Of a stretch of DNA of 64,000 nucleotides, positions 1 through 8,157 are shown piece after piece. Made by a program: the position numbers and the translations under genes. This DNA comes from Bizionia paragorgiae (GTDB lineage Bacteria; Bacteroidota; Bacteroidia; Flavobacteriales; Flavobacteriaceae): NCBI RefSeq assembly GCF_900107625.1, contig NZ_FNQK01000017.1, positions 1 through 64,000 on the forward strand, given 5' to 3'. Positions within the stretch are counted from its first letter, which is position 1, and each line of letters starts with the position of its first letter. Below the pieces are notes generated by a model. It did no database searches and had not been told where the DNA came from. It saw only the letters and a program-made list of their open reading frames with translations.

Positions 1-1
1 A

Positions 2-1504
2 ATTTCAAATATAAACTGGATACATCCCGAAACCAAAGAGACTTTACAAGAAACAACATACACAGAAAATGTAGCATTAACTGCACAAATAGAAAATCAA
101 GAAAGCAGTTCGGCTAAAATAACAATTACCAAAGAAGACGGAACAGAATTTGAAAACGGACAAACAGAACTCGCTTTTGAAGAAGAAATAAACGAAGACG
201 GAACTATTGAATTAAGCGCTTTAGAAATAAAACAACAATGGGAAGAATTTAAAACCGCTGATATAGATAAATTGGTTGCTAAAATAGACCATAATGGCTA
301 TCAGAAAAAAAGTAGTGTTTTGCAAGTTATTCCTCCTCCAAAAGTAATTGTCGATTTTAGACCAAGTAAAAGTTATGATGGCGAATATGGTTTTGACTAT
401 ATGCGAGATAAAAACAAAAAAGATAAACTCACATATAAAGATATTTTAGGCACAAACAAGACAGTTATAAGTACAACTACAAAAAAGAAAGAAAATAAGT
501 TTACTAAATACACTACAGATGCTAAATATAAAGAATTAAAATGTGATTTTTACGACTCTATAGATATAGATTGGCATAAAAATCCAGATGGTAGCCATTA
601 CGAATACATACAAAGTTGGCTAAGTATTTACCCAAAAGAAACGCAAACTTTAAGTTTACAAGTAGAAACTATTGAAAACCCTAAAAAACTAGACTTAACT
701 TTTGAGTACAATAAAACACTTTTTAAACTAAACACAGAAAAAATACCAGCTCAAAGTAAAGGCAAAAAAAGATTAAAAGACCATTTAACTATCGAGTGCA
801 TAAAAGAGTTTAATACAGACCAAATAATAAAAGTGTTATATGGAAAACGACAATTAGGACAACTTAATGTACTTAAAAACGATAAAGCCAATCGCAAAAA
901 AGTGGAAGTCGTTTTTGTAAAGGTCAATACTCAATTATTTTCGGGAACTGTAAAAAAAGGAAAAACAACAGGAGAAGATGCTTTTTTAAAAAAATATTTA
1001 ACCCAAGCCTATATTCAACCTAACATAATAGAGGAAGTTTTAGACTTAACAGCTGATACAACTTTTAATAAAACATTTGACACAAAGAGTAAGGGATATA
1101 TTGACAACAGAACTGGACTTCACGATTACTTGAACAAAAAAATGGATACAAAATACAAAGATTATTTAAAGGTTTATTTTATACCTGACGAATGTCCGTC
1201 TTTTAATAAAGCTGGAACAAAAGTTGGGCGTGTAAATGGTCAGGCTAAAGATATTTCTTCAGATGCTGTGGTGCTATTTGATGGGCATAATACTTCAACA
1301 ACCACTCACGAAAGCCTTCACGCTTTAGGTTTATATCATACCTTTTCACGAGATAAAAATCACCCTTATAGCTATAAAAAAGGAGAAACATACAATATTA
1401 TGGACTATTCTCACCAAAGTAGATATGGAAGTAAAAAACGAATTATGACTTGGCTCTGGCAATGGAAAAAACTATGGACTAACACATTAATTAAAAGTGA
1501 ATAA
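2..1504 (+). CDS. C-terminal part of a large zinc-metallopeptidase effector (partial, enters from left)
   Basis: The frame is open from base 2, so only the last 500 residues of a longer protein are visible; the TTG at 272 is internal. An Ig-like beta segment (WIHPETKETLQETTY at codons 6-20, on to about codon 95) leads through a proline hinge (VIPPPKVIVDF) into a C-terminal domain of about 390 residues. Near its end lies a metzincin-type zinc site, HESLHALGLYHTF (bases 1307-1345), followed by NIMDYS, a plausible Met-turn. Proteins with repeated Ig-like segments and a terminal metallopeptidase occur among Bacteroidota polymorphic toxins and type VI effectors; that role is inferred, because no PAAR, VgrG or sorting domain is in view. 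A lipoprotein gene follows after 2 bp and is a candidate immunity partner. Confidence 0.7.
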   Translation: MSNINWIHPETKETLQETTYTENVALTAQIENQESSSAKITITKEDGTEFENGQTELAFEEEINEDGTIELSALEIKQQWEEFKTADIDKLVAKIDHNGYQKKSSVLQVIPPPKVIVDFRPSKSYDGEYGFDYMRDKNKKDKLTYKDILGTNKTVISTTTKKKENKFTKYTTDAKYKELKCDFYDSIDIDWHKNPDGSHYEYIQSWLSIYPKETQTLSLQVETIENPKKLDLTFEYNKTLFKLNTEKIPAQSKGKKRLKDHLTIECIKEFNTDQIIKVLYGKRQLGQLNVLKNDKANRKKVEVVFVKVNTQLFSGTVKKGKTTGEDAFLKKYLTQAYIQPNIIEEVLDLTADTTFNKTFDTKSKGYIDNRTGLHDYLNKKMDTKYKDYLKVYFIPDECPSFNKAGTKVGRVNGQAKDISSDAVVLFDGHNTSTTTHESLHALGLYHTFSRDKNHPYSYKKGETYNIMDYSHQSRYGSKKRIMTWLWQWKKLWTNTLIKSE

Positions 1505-1506
1505 TT

Positions 1507-2067
1507 ATGTTAAAAAAAACTATAATCATTGTTGCAATCCTATCATTAATAGGTTGTAGCGCTCAAAAAAATACAACAATGGAAAAATTTGATATTGAAA
1601 GATTCAATGAAAATAAAAATCACTTAAATGAATTTAAATTTATTAAAAAAGACAGCACTGTCATTGAGCAAATGGAATTAAAAGATATTTATTCAGAGGA
1701 TATTATTTTTAAAGATTCATATTTTATTAAAAAAAGCCAATATTATAAAAATGGTTTTTTAAAAATTACTGGATTATTTTTCGATTCAAGTTTCAAACAA
1801 GGAATTTGGAAAGAATTTGATGAGCAAGGGAAACTAATTAAAGAGACAGACTACGACAAAGGTTTTGATTACACTTGGGAAGATTTAGTAAAATATTTAG
1901 AAGAACGTAAGGTAGATATAAAAGGAAGATACACAACTATAAGAAAAGAGGAAGGAAATTGGCGTTTTTCTTACGTTGAAGGAATTTACATTTATGATGT
2001 TATTATAGATGGAAAAACAGGGAAAATAATACAGGATGCTAAAAATGAGTTCGAGGAAGGCTCATAA
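1507..2067 (+). CDS. Lipoprotein, possible immunity partner of the upstream metallopeptidase
   Basis: This 186-residue protein has a short signal peptide ending in a lipobox (LSLIGCS, Cys at about residue 17), so it should be anchored facing the periplasm. The middle contains a MORN-like stretch (YYKNGFLKITGLFFDSSFKQ and following residues) and the C-terminus ends in a beta-rich segment (GIYIYDVIIDGKTGKI). It starts 2 bp after the metallopeptidase stop, so the two are surely cotranscribed. Small lipoproteins directly behind secreted toxins are commonly immunity proteins; nothing in this sequence proves that, and a general envelope lipoprotein is the alternative. The next feature is the first cassette-type repeat, so this pair sits at the edge of the array. 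Confidence 0.7.
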   Translation: MLKKTIIIVAILSLIGCSAQKNTTMEKFDIERFNENKNHLNEFKFIKKDSTVIEQMELKDIYSEDIIFKDSYFIKKSQYYKNGFLKITGLFFDSSFKQGIWKEFDEQGKLIKETDYDKGFDYTWEDLVKYLEERKVDIKGRYTTIRKEEGNWRFSYVEGIYIYDVIIDGKTGKIIQDAKNEFEEGS

Positions 2068-2091
2068 AAACAGTTTACAAAAGGGAAAACG

Positions 2092-2228
2092 GTTTAGAAC
2101 AACGTATAAAATTAATTGCTTGTTTCAAGCCTACTTACGAAAATTTTCGCTGATTTTTTATTCGTTATGTACTTGCAAAAGTTAGTTGCTAAATCACGCA
2201 ACTAATCTTATACAACAACGTTGCCCAC
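2092..2228 (+). repeat. attC-like palindromic repeat R1
   Basis: This non-coding 137-bp imperfect palindrome has a left arm containing AACGTATAAAATTAATTGC and a right arm containing GCAACTAATCTTATAC and then AACGTTG. The arms pair with small bulges and enclose the internal palindrome GAAAATTTTC. The conserved word TTGCTAAAT of the family lies near 2186. The core GTTGCCCAC (2220-2228) marks the start of the next gene unit and is exactly complementary to GTGGGCAAC at 4369-4377, at the end of that unit. Confidence 0.7.
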
Positions 2229-2272
2229 AATTATGACCCGTCCTGAATAAAGGCTACATAATTTTAAACATT

Positions 2273-2644
2273 ATGTACAAAAATGACAAAGTAATTAGAC
2301 GGTATTCAGAATCTTTTAAACTCAAAATTTTAGACGAACTTACCGCAGGAAAACTAAACAAGTATCAACTAGGAAAAGCTTATGGTATTGCACCTACCAC
2401 AATCAATGAGTGGATAAAAAAGTACAACCGTAAAGATCTAATGAACACCAGAGTAACTGTGAAAACTAAAGACGAAATAACCCGTATTAAACAACTTCAA
2501 AAAGAGATTGAACAGCTAAAGAAACTACTTCTGAGAAAGGATATGGATGTATTAATAGATGATTCCTATCTGGAAGTTGCAGCAGAACAACTAGGCTATA
2601 AATCTGTCCTTGAACTTAAAAAAAAACTAAGTATCAAGCCCTGA
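2273..2644 (+). CDS. IS3-family transposase OrfA (helix-turn-helix)
   Basis: This 123-residue protein has an N-terminal helix-turn-helix (KYQLGKAYGIAPTTINEWIK, about residues 34-53) that should bind the IS ends, followed by a leucine-zipper-like coiled coil (residues 65-90) typical of OrfA proteins. The ATG lies 40 bp inside the left terminal repeat. Near the 3' end a run of nine A residues (2618-2626) lies where the orfB frame opens; slippage by -1 there would make the OrfAB fusion transposase, the usual expression mode in this family. The stop is TGA at 2642-2644. Confidence 0.9.
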   Translation: MYKNDKVIRRYSESFKLKILDELTAGKLNKYQLGKAYGIAPTTINEWIKKYNRKDLMNTRVTVKTKDEITRIKQLQKEIEQLKKLLLRKDMDVLIDDSYLEVAAEQLGYKSVLELKKKLSIKP

Positions 2645-3495
2645 TTAAGGCCAAGGAAAAATCTAAGGGATTTGCTTCTCTTACTACTATAACTGCTTGT
2701 TTCGGACTCAAACGTGACGCAAACTACAAATACAAACGTAGAGAAGACAGACGGTTAGAGATAGAGAAAAAAGTAGTGGTTATAGTTAAGAACAGACGCA
2801 GATCCCTTCCTAGAGAAGGCGTTAGAAAACTCACCAGATCATTAGAACAAGAGTTTACTGAATCCAATCTTAAAATAGGCCGAGACACCTTATTCAACAT
2901 ACTTAGAAAACACAATATGCTCACACTTAGAAAGAAATACAGTTCAAGAACAACTAACTCACTGCACAGGTTCTACAAATACAAAAACATCATTAAAGAT
3001 GTTGAAATAACTAGACCAAACCAAGTCTGGGTAAGCGATATCACCTACATTAGAACCATAAAAGGTTTTTGTTACCTGGCACTCATTACAGACATGTACA
3101 GCCGAAAAATTGTAGGATATGACATAAGTAACAGCCTGGAACTAAAAGGTTGTGAAAGAGCTTTAAACAAGGCGCTGTATCAAGCTAAGGATACTACTGG
3201 ACTTATTCATCATTCCGACAGAGGTATACAGTATTGCAGTAACGTCTACCCTCAAATTTTAAAGAGAAATAACATCGATATTAGCATGACAGAAGAAAAT
3301 CATTGCTACGAAAATGCTATGGCTGAGCGTGTAAACGGAATTCTAAAAGACGAGTTCTATCTAGATCAGACCTTTGACAGCCTACAACACGCAAGAAGAG
3401 CAACAAAAAATGCAATTAATTTATACAACGAAATAAGATTACATTTATCTTTAGACTATAAAACACCAAATATGGTATATTTAAAAACAGCGTAA
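2620..3495 (+). CDS. IS3-family transposase OrfB (DDE integrase core), made by -1 frameshift
   Basis: The orfB frame is open from 2620, just after a stop in that frame, and has no good early ATG, so it is probably translated as an OrfAB fusion by slippage on A9 at 2618-2626; an independent product could start at the GTG at 2776. The protein contains an HTH_21 segment (RRRSLPREGVRKLTRSLE) and a retroviral-type integrase core. The DDE acids are visible in VWVSDITYI, HHSDRGIQYCS and the Glu of CYENAMAERVNG. Its length and the spacing of the acids fit a full-length IS3-family enzyme, with no truncation. Confidence 0.88.
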   Translation, partial: KKTKYQALIKAKEKSKGFASLTTITACFGLKRDANYKYKRREDRRLEIEKKVVVIVKNRRRSLPREGVRKLTRSLEQEFTESNLKIGRDTLFNILRKHNMLTLRKKYSSRTTNSLHRFYKYKNIIKDVEITRPNQVWVSDITYIRTIKGFCYLALITDMYSRKIVGYDISNSLELKGCERALNKALYQAKDTTGLIHHSDRGIQYCSNVYPQILKRNNIDISMTEENHCYENAMAERVNGILKDEFYLDQTFDSLQHARRATKNAINLYNEIRLHLSLDYKTPNMVYLKTA

Positions 3496-3535
3496 ATCAA
3501 TTTTAACCTGTAGCCATATTTCAGGACAAGACATT

Positions 3536-4366
3536 ATGAAAAAATTACTACTTCCCTTCCTATTTATCGCGTTTTCAACAAATGCACAGGAAAAAGAAAT
3601 GATCACTTTAAAGTGGAAATTAACAGACACTTTATCTTACAAAACATTTATGTATGGATATACTTTAGAAGAAAAAATTAAAAAAGCCGAAACCGAAACA
3701 AATATTGAACGAAAAAATAAGCTACTTAAAGAAATAGAAAGAAATAAATTGAATTATGAAACATTAATATTACCTGATAGCAAAGGAAATTTTGATGTGA
3801 AAATGATTCTAAAAGCTACCAAAGCAGATTCGGTGGAAACCTATATTTCTAAAATGGCTAAACTGAATAAAAATGTCGTGTTACGTGGAAAATTTACACC
3901 AGAAGGTAAAATATTGAGTTTTTATTATGAACAAAATAAAAAAAACTTGATTTCCTTACTTTTTGAACTTCCTCAAAAATCTGTAAAAATTGGAGATGAA
4001 TGGAATATAGATGTTGATATGATTTCTCTTGACCAACATTTTAAAGCGGATAGCTTACACAAAAAAAATACTGTTAGACTAAAAGATATTGTTGAGAGAA
4101 ATGGTAATAAAATTGCAATAATTGAGTATGACTTAAACGAATACGTTTCTGGTAGTTTAATGAAGAAAAAATCATTAAACTCAAAACAAAATGAACTTTC
4201 CGAAAAACCTTACCTGAAAGCAATACATAAAATTATTGGCGAATTTAATATTGATAAAGGGTTTTGGATTTCTTATAATGGATACAGAGAAACGAAAGGT
4301 AATATTTCAATTTGGGGAATGAACAACAACAAAAAATCAGTTTTGAAACTAATATTAAAAAAATAA
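3536..4366 (+). CDS. Secreted protein, possibly DUF6263-like
   Basis: This 276-residue protein has a clean signal peptide (MKKLLLPFLFIAFSTNAQ, cleavage about residue 18), so it is exported to the periplasm or surface. The mature part is beta-rich with a segment SVKIGDEWNIDVDMIS that resembles the 'GDxW' stretch of DUF6263-type proteins; I offer that only as a likeness. The stop codon lies 2 bp before an inverse core GTGGGCAAC (4369) that is the exact complement of the core GTTGCCCAC at 2220, so the gene occupies one cassette-like unit. The IS3 element sits immediately before the ATG and cuts the gene off from its former upstream sequence; expression now depends on read-through or a promoter in the IS end. 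Confidence 0.72.
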   Translation: MKKLLLPFLFIAFSTNAQEKEMITLKWKLTDTLSYKTFMYGYTLEEKIKKAETETNIERKNKLLKEIERNKLNYETLILPDSKGNFDVKMILKATKADSVETYISKMAKLNKNVVLRGKFTPEGKILSFYYEQNKKNLISLLFELPQKSVKIGDEWNIDVDMISLDQHFKADSLHKKNTVRLKDIVERNGNKIAIIEYDLNEYVSGSLMKKKSLNSKQNELSEKPYLKAIHKIIGEFNIDKGFWISYNGYRETKGNISIWGMNNNKKSVLKLILKK

Positions 4367-4368
4367 CT

Positions 4369-4397
4369 GTGGGCAACAATGGTAACCGTTGCACAAG
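4369..4397 (+). repeat. Short attC-like site R2
   Basis: This is a minimal form of the repeat: inverse core GTGGGCAAC (4369-4377), a spacer of ten bases, then core GTTGCAC (4388-4394) before AAGCC. The short spacer AATGG is shared with site R6 at 9808-9834. The inverse core is the exact complement of GTTGCCCAC at 2220-2228. Confidence 0.6.
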
Positions 4398-4423
4398 CCA
4401 ATAATAAATAGTTCAACTGTGAT

Positions 4424-4456
4424 AAAAAACCGTCTTTAGAGACGGTTTTTATTTTT
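4424..4456 (+). terminator. Rho-independent terminator
   Basis: AAAAACCGTC, a six-base loop TTTAGA, GACGGTTTTT and then ATTTTT form a strong hairpin with a T-run. It would end transcription from the gene at 3536 and could serve the opposite strand as well. Confidence 0.85.
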
Positions 4457-4561
4457 ATACACTTAAAATTTTAGGTGATTTAGAAGGTCCTAAAAGCGAC
4501 TTAATAGCTTTATAAAAGGTGTTTTTAAGAAGTACTGTGGTAAAAAACAAGTAAAAAAGCA

Positions 4562-5562
4562 TTAATTTTTCACTAAGGAACTTCTGTAGCTAGCCTCATA
4601 TATTAGTCCAGATTTAGCTATAGCAAAAGCTTGTTTTAATAGCTTATTGCATACTGCAATTAGTGCTAATTTTTTACTTTTTCCTTCAGCAACTAATCGC
4701 TCATAAATATCCCTACAAGCTTTATTGTATTTGCTGGCATTAAAACTGCACATAAATAATAAGTTTCGAAGTTTTTGATTCCCCATTTTACTTATTTTAC
4801 TCCGGCCAGTTACACTGCTACCACTTCTTTTTATTACGGGAGTCAATCCTGCATAACTACATAATTCACTACCACTTGTAAATCGTTCAAAACCATCTGT
4901 GAGAACCACTAACATTAGTGCTGTTTTGTTTCCAATACCTGGTATGCTTTTTAATCGGGTTAATACTTCTTGATGCTCTTGTTTAACTAAAATCAAAAGT
5001 TTGTCTTCCAGCATTTTATTTCTTTTTGCACTTGCTTCAAACTACGTTTTAAAGAGCTAACAACTGCTTTACTTGGGTTCCCTAAAACAGATTCACCGTG
5101 TAATTTATTTTTAATCATGGTGCTTTGTTTTGTATATATAGCAAGGAGTCTGGTGATTTGAAGACACTCTGTTTGGTGTTTAGAGTTGCCTTTCCAAAGC
5201 TTTAATTCGACTTGTTTGGCATATTCACAGATCTGTTTAGCGTCGCTCTTATCCGTTTTAATTTTAGATAATTTCATCTGTATAAAACGTTTAACTGCTA
5301 ATGGGTTTTCTACAGAAACTCTAATACCTGATTCTAACAAATAATAAGCTAATTGGGAATGATAATATCCTGTAGCCTCCATGACACAATGGCTATCTAT
5401 ATCTAATAGTTTTACAAACTTTTTAAAGCCAGAAAGGGTGTTTTTAAACTGGTAAAAGTTGCCATTAGAATCTGCAACATCAAAAACTACGTGGCTAATG
5501 TCAATATATTCATGGCATTTATATTTTATAAAAAGGTATTCATGATGTGCTTCGCAGTTCAA
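4562..5562 (-). pseudogene. IS110-family transposase, split by a single-base frameshift
   Basis: The upstream part (5562 down to 4993) has the DEDD RuvC-like domain of IS110 enzymes (YIDISH, VMEATGYYHS, KIKTDKSDAK). The downstream part (5014 to 4562) has the Transposase_20 domain (RLKSIPGIGNKTAL, YAGLTPVIKRSGSS) with its serine-containing motif. The two frames join at about 5014, where KEIK would continue into MLEDKL if the A-run there held one more A. The loss is either a real mutation or a homopolymer read error. No in-frame ATG is visible at the start; the frame is open up to 5580 with TTG at 5562. Apart from these defects the length is near full. Confidence 0.82.
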
Positions 5563-5579
5563 AAAATTTAATATCTTTA

Positions 5580-5710
5580 TTCATAAGAAAATGATTTTTG
5601 AAAGGACATCTACGCGAGTTTCAACGACTTAAATGCGAGGTCTAAAAGCCTCATAGAACTGTACGAAATCTGTGTAGAAACCGAAGAATGAGGTTCTTGA
5701 ATACCTTTAA
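5580..5710 (-). ncRNA. Candidate bridge-RNA region of the IS110 element
   Basis: The stretch upstream of the IS110 transposase is non-coding and can fold: CCTCAT (5649-5654) pairs with ATGAGG (5688-5693), with further pairing inside. Family knowledge: IS110-group elements encode a bridge RNA in the 5' non-coding end that guides target choice. Assignment here rests on position and hairpin only. Confidence 0.4.
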
Positions 5711-5731
5711 AAAACATCTAAAACAATGAAC

Positions 5732-5808
5732 AAAAAAGAGAGGGGATTGTCATGAAAAACGAGATCGCTGTCTCAATACACAAAATAACCTTAATCCTCT
5801 CTTTTTTT
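5732..5808. repeat. Long inverted repeat upstream of the ATPase gene
   Basis: AAAAAAGAGAGGGGATT (5732-5748) pairs with AATCCTCTCTTTTTT (5793 onward), with a 2-base bulge and a loop of about 44 bases. It ends in a T-run on the plus strand and may be a terminator. A 27-codon hydrophobic ORF begins in the loop at 5752. Confidence 0.5.
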
Positions 5809-5835
5809 CTTTCTGATTTGATTCTTAATTTATAA

Positions 5836-5884
5836 CTTATATTTATAATCGCTAACTTAAGATACACGAACCCGTTATGCCACA
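5836..5884 (+). repeat. Right half of an attC-like repeat (R3)
   Basis: The family word appears as CGCTAACTTAAGATACACG, followed by the core GTTATGCCACA at 5874-5884. The left half is missing, apparently separated by the IS110 insertion. Confidence 0.5.
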
Positions 5885-5949
5885 TTAAAAAAAAGAAAGA
5901 CTTACCATATATCATAGACCTAACCTTAAAACGTGATAAAATTGCAGAT

Positions 5950-6642
5950 ATGGATAGTTATCCATTTTCAATTCCAGCAATACGCGAACTTGATTCTATA
6001 AAACTAGGTAAAGAAGTTACCTTTTTTGTAGGAGAAAATGGTAGCGGAAAGTCAACATTGCTGGAAGCAATAGCTGTTTCTTTAGGTTTTAACGCAGAAG
6101 GTGGTTCAAAGAACTTTCAATTTGGCACACGTAATTCTCATTCAAATCTTCATGAATATTTACAGATTGCTAAATCCTATAAAAAACCAAAAGATGGGTA
6201 CTTTTTAAGAGCTGAAAGTTATTTTAATCTTGCTACAAATATTGAGGATTTAGATAATGAACCTCGTGGAGGGGCTCGAATTATAGACTCTTATGGTTCA
6301 TTATCTCTTCATGAACAGTCTCATGGTGAGTCATTTTTATCTCTATTGATTCATAGGTTTGGAGGAAAAGGGATTTACCTACTTGATGAGCCCGAAGCAG
6401 CTCTTTCTCCAACTCGACAACTCGCAATGTTAAGAAGAATGAAGCACTTAACATCTGATTCTTCTCAATTTATTATAGCAACTCATTCACCAATTTTATT
6501 AGCATATCCTGAAGCCGTTATATATGAATTTAATGATAAGGAAATTTCAAGAATAAAATATGAGGATACTGAGCATTATCAAATAACTAAAGCATTTCTT
6601 GAAAATCCTAAAAAAATGCTTAATGAGTTATTTAAGGAATAG
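5950..6642 (+). CDS. AAA/ABC-type ATPase (AAA_21-like), N-terminus uncertain
   Basis: This 230-residue soluble ATPase has Walker A GENGSGKST (about residues 29-37), an ABC-like signature LSLHEQSHGES (about 117-127), Walker B GIYLLDEPEAALSP (about 140-153) and the H-loop ATHSP (about 177). It resembles stand-alone AAA_21 ATPases whose biological role is generally unknown. The same frame is open upstream, and bases 5884-5949 encode KKKKDLPYIIDLTLKRDKIAD, which looks like the natural N-terminus, yet it holds no ATG, GTG or TTG. The ATG at 5950 is therefore either a shortened start or the gene begins at the rare ATT at 5884. The unit starts at core GTTATGCC (5874), in keeping with a single-gene cassette. 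Confidence 0.75.
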   Translation: MDSYPFSIPAIRELDSIKLGKEVTFFVGENGSGKSTLLEAIAVSLGFNAEGGSKNFQFGTRNSHSNLHEYLQIAKSYKKPKDGYFLRAESYFNLATNIEDLDNEPRGGARIIDSYGSLSLHEQSHGESFLSLLIHRFGGKGIYLLDEPEAALSPTRQLAMLRRMKHLTSDSSQFIIATHSPILLAYPEAVIYEFNDKEISRIKYEDTEHYQITKAFLENPKKMLNELFKE

Positions 6643-6755
6643 TGGAACTAAAAACAATATCTAACCATGTATAAAAATAATAAGGACTAAGTGCTAAATC
6701 GAAAAGTAAACACATTTTAATCCTTTACTATTCTTACACTAACCGTTAGCCAACA
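6643..6755 (+). repeat. attC-like repeat R4
   Basis: The non-coding stretch after the ATPase stop contains the family word GTGCTAAAT and ends in the core GTTAGCCAACA (6745-6755). Nine core bases GTTAGCCAA match, with one mismatch, the reverse complement of TTGGCTAAT at 8159-8167 at the far end of the next unit. Confidence 0.6.
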
Positions 6756-6786
6756 TATTAAAACACTATTAACAAAATACAAATCA

Positions 6787-8153
6787 ATGAACAAATTATT
6801 CACAATTTTAGCTCTTTCTATTTTTTCAATGAACTCATTTGCTCAAAACATATCTGGTAATTGGATTGGAATATTAGAAATTCAAGGAACTGAATTAGAC
6901 TTTGGCTTTAACTTGGTTAAGAATGGAAATAACTATAAGGCTATAATGAACGTTCCTAAAAAAGGCCTTATAAATACTGAAGTAGAGACAACAAAAGTTG
7001 TTGATTCTACTTTGACCATTTCACACCCAATTCTAAAAATGGAATATAAAGGACAATTAAGTCAATTAAATGAATTTCAAGGTACGATAACTCTTGCAGG
7101 AAATCCTTTTACAATGAGTCTTAAAAGAGGTAAATTAGAAATCAATAGACCACAAGAACCTAAACCACCATTTAATTATTATTCAGAGGATATAACTTTC
7201 CAAAACGAAAATGACAAAATTTCTTTGGCCGCAACACTAACTTTACCTAAAAAAGAAGGTGATTTTCCTGTTGCTATTATTATTAGTGGAAGTGGTCCTC
7301 ATAATAGAAATGGCGATATGTTTGGGCATAAACCATATTTTGTGATAGCAGACTTTTTAACAAAAAATGGGATAGCCGTTTTAAGGTTTGACGAAAGAGG
7401 TGTTGGCGAATCCGAAGGGGATTTTGAAACAGCTACAATTACAGATTTATCATCTGACGTAAAATCAGCAATTAATTATTTAAAAACAGAGAGGAAATTA
7501 ATTCCTCAAAAATAGGATTAATCGGTCATAGTATCGGTGGAATTATAGCACCTAAAGTCGCATCTGAAATAGATGATGTAAATTATATTGTAATGTTAGC
7601 TGGACCAGGAATTAATGGCGATAAATTAATGCTATCACAAAAAGCTGCTCTAGAAAGAATTATGGGGCTAAACGAAATGCAAATTGCTCAAGGGCAAAAT
7701 TTTTTAAAAGGGGCTTACGACATTATTGTGGAGTCTAATTTAGATAATATCAAATTAAAAGACTCTATAAATTCTTTCTTTATTAATAAATATAGCGATC
7801 TTTTACCTGAGAACCAAAGAAAAGCAATTGTTAATCAAATAACTGAATATGAAATTGTAAGTCTATTGAAATCCAAACCAAGTATTTATTTATCCAAAGT
7901 AAAATGTCCTATACTAGCTCTAAATGGCTGTAAAGATTTTCAAGTGCCAGCCAAAGAAAATTTACAAGCAATTAAAAAAATATTAGTAGAAAGTGGTAAT
8001 AAAAATGTTGAAACATTAGAATTAGAAAACTTAAACCACCTATTTCAAGAATGTAAAACCGGTGTATCAAATGAATACTCTCAGATCGAACAGACTATTT
8101 CGCCAGCAGTCCTTGAATTAATTACTGGTTGGATAAAAGAACAAACTAAATAA
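6787..8153 (+). pseudogene. Secreted alpha/beta hydrolase broken by a 2-bp frameshift
   Basis: Two consecutive frames make one 455-residue serine hydrolase. The first (6787-7515) has a signal peptide (MNKLFTILALSIFSMNSFAQ), an N-terminal beta domain and the start of the hydrolase fold (VAIIISGSGPHNRNGDMFGH, FDERGVGES). The second, in frame from about 7491 and with an ATG at 7593, has the nucleophile elbow GHSIGG, the acid in NGCKDFQVP and the histidine in LNHLF. The frames meet at GAGAGGAAATT (7489 region); removing one AG restores KTEEINSSKIGLIGHS, so a GA-dinucleotide duplication caused the break. The N-terminal fragment lacks the catalytic triad and the C-terminal one lacks a secretion signal, so neither should work alone. 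Confidence 0.85.
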
Positions 8154-8157
8154 ATAC

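Larger units (their letters stand above)
2234..3533 (+). mobile_element. IS3-family insertion sequence, intact, 1300 bp
   Basis: The element runs between imperfect inverted repeats: left TGACCCGTCCTGAATAAAGG at 2234 and right, read inward, TGTCTTGTCCTGAAATATGG ending at 3533. Both sides are flanked by the 3-bp direct repeat TTA (2231-2233 and 3534-3536), a normal target duplication for the family. It carries orfA and orfB joined by a -1 frameshift site. Both frames are complete, so it may be active. It lies directly before the ATG of the gene at 3536; removing it and one TTA restores CACAATTATGAAAAAA. Confidence 0.9.
4531..5710 (-). mobile_element. IS110-family insertion sequence, transposase frameshifted
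   Basis: The low-coordinate end is placed at AGTACTGTGG (4531) because the same end, AGTACTATGG, reappears in a deleted relic at 11445. The high-coordinate end is less certain; the non-coding part upstream of the transposase reaches at least 5695. IS110 elements lack terminal inverted repeats and make no target duplications, so exact ends need a comparison with an empty site. The element interrupts a cassette-type repeat: site R2 lies before it and the right half of R3 after it. Confidence 0.7.

Noticed and set aside
272-1504. Effector gene starting at TTG 272
   Set aside because: The frame is open to base 2 and the upstream residues continue an Ig-like domain, so this is an internal codon.
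5718-5915. 65-codon minus-strand ORF
   Set aside because: It lies across the long inverted repeat and half of R3, with no start context or family.
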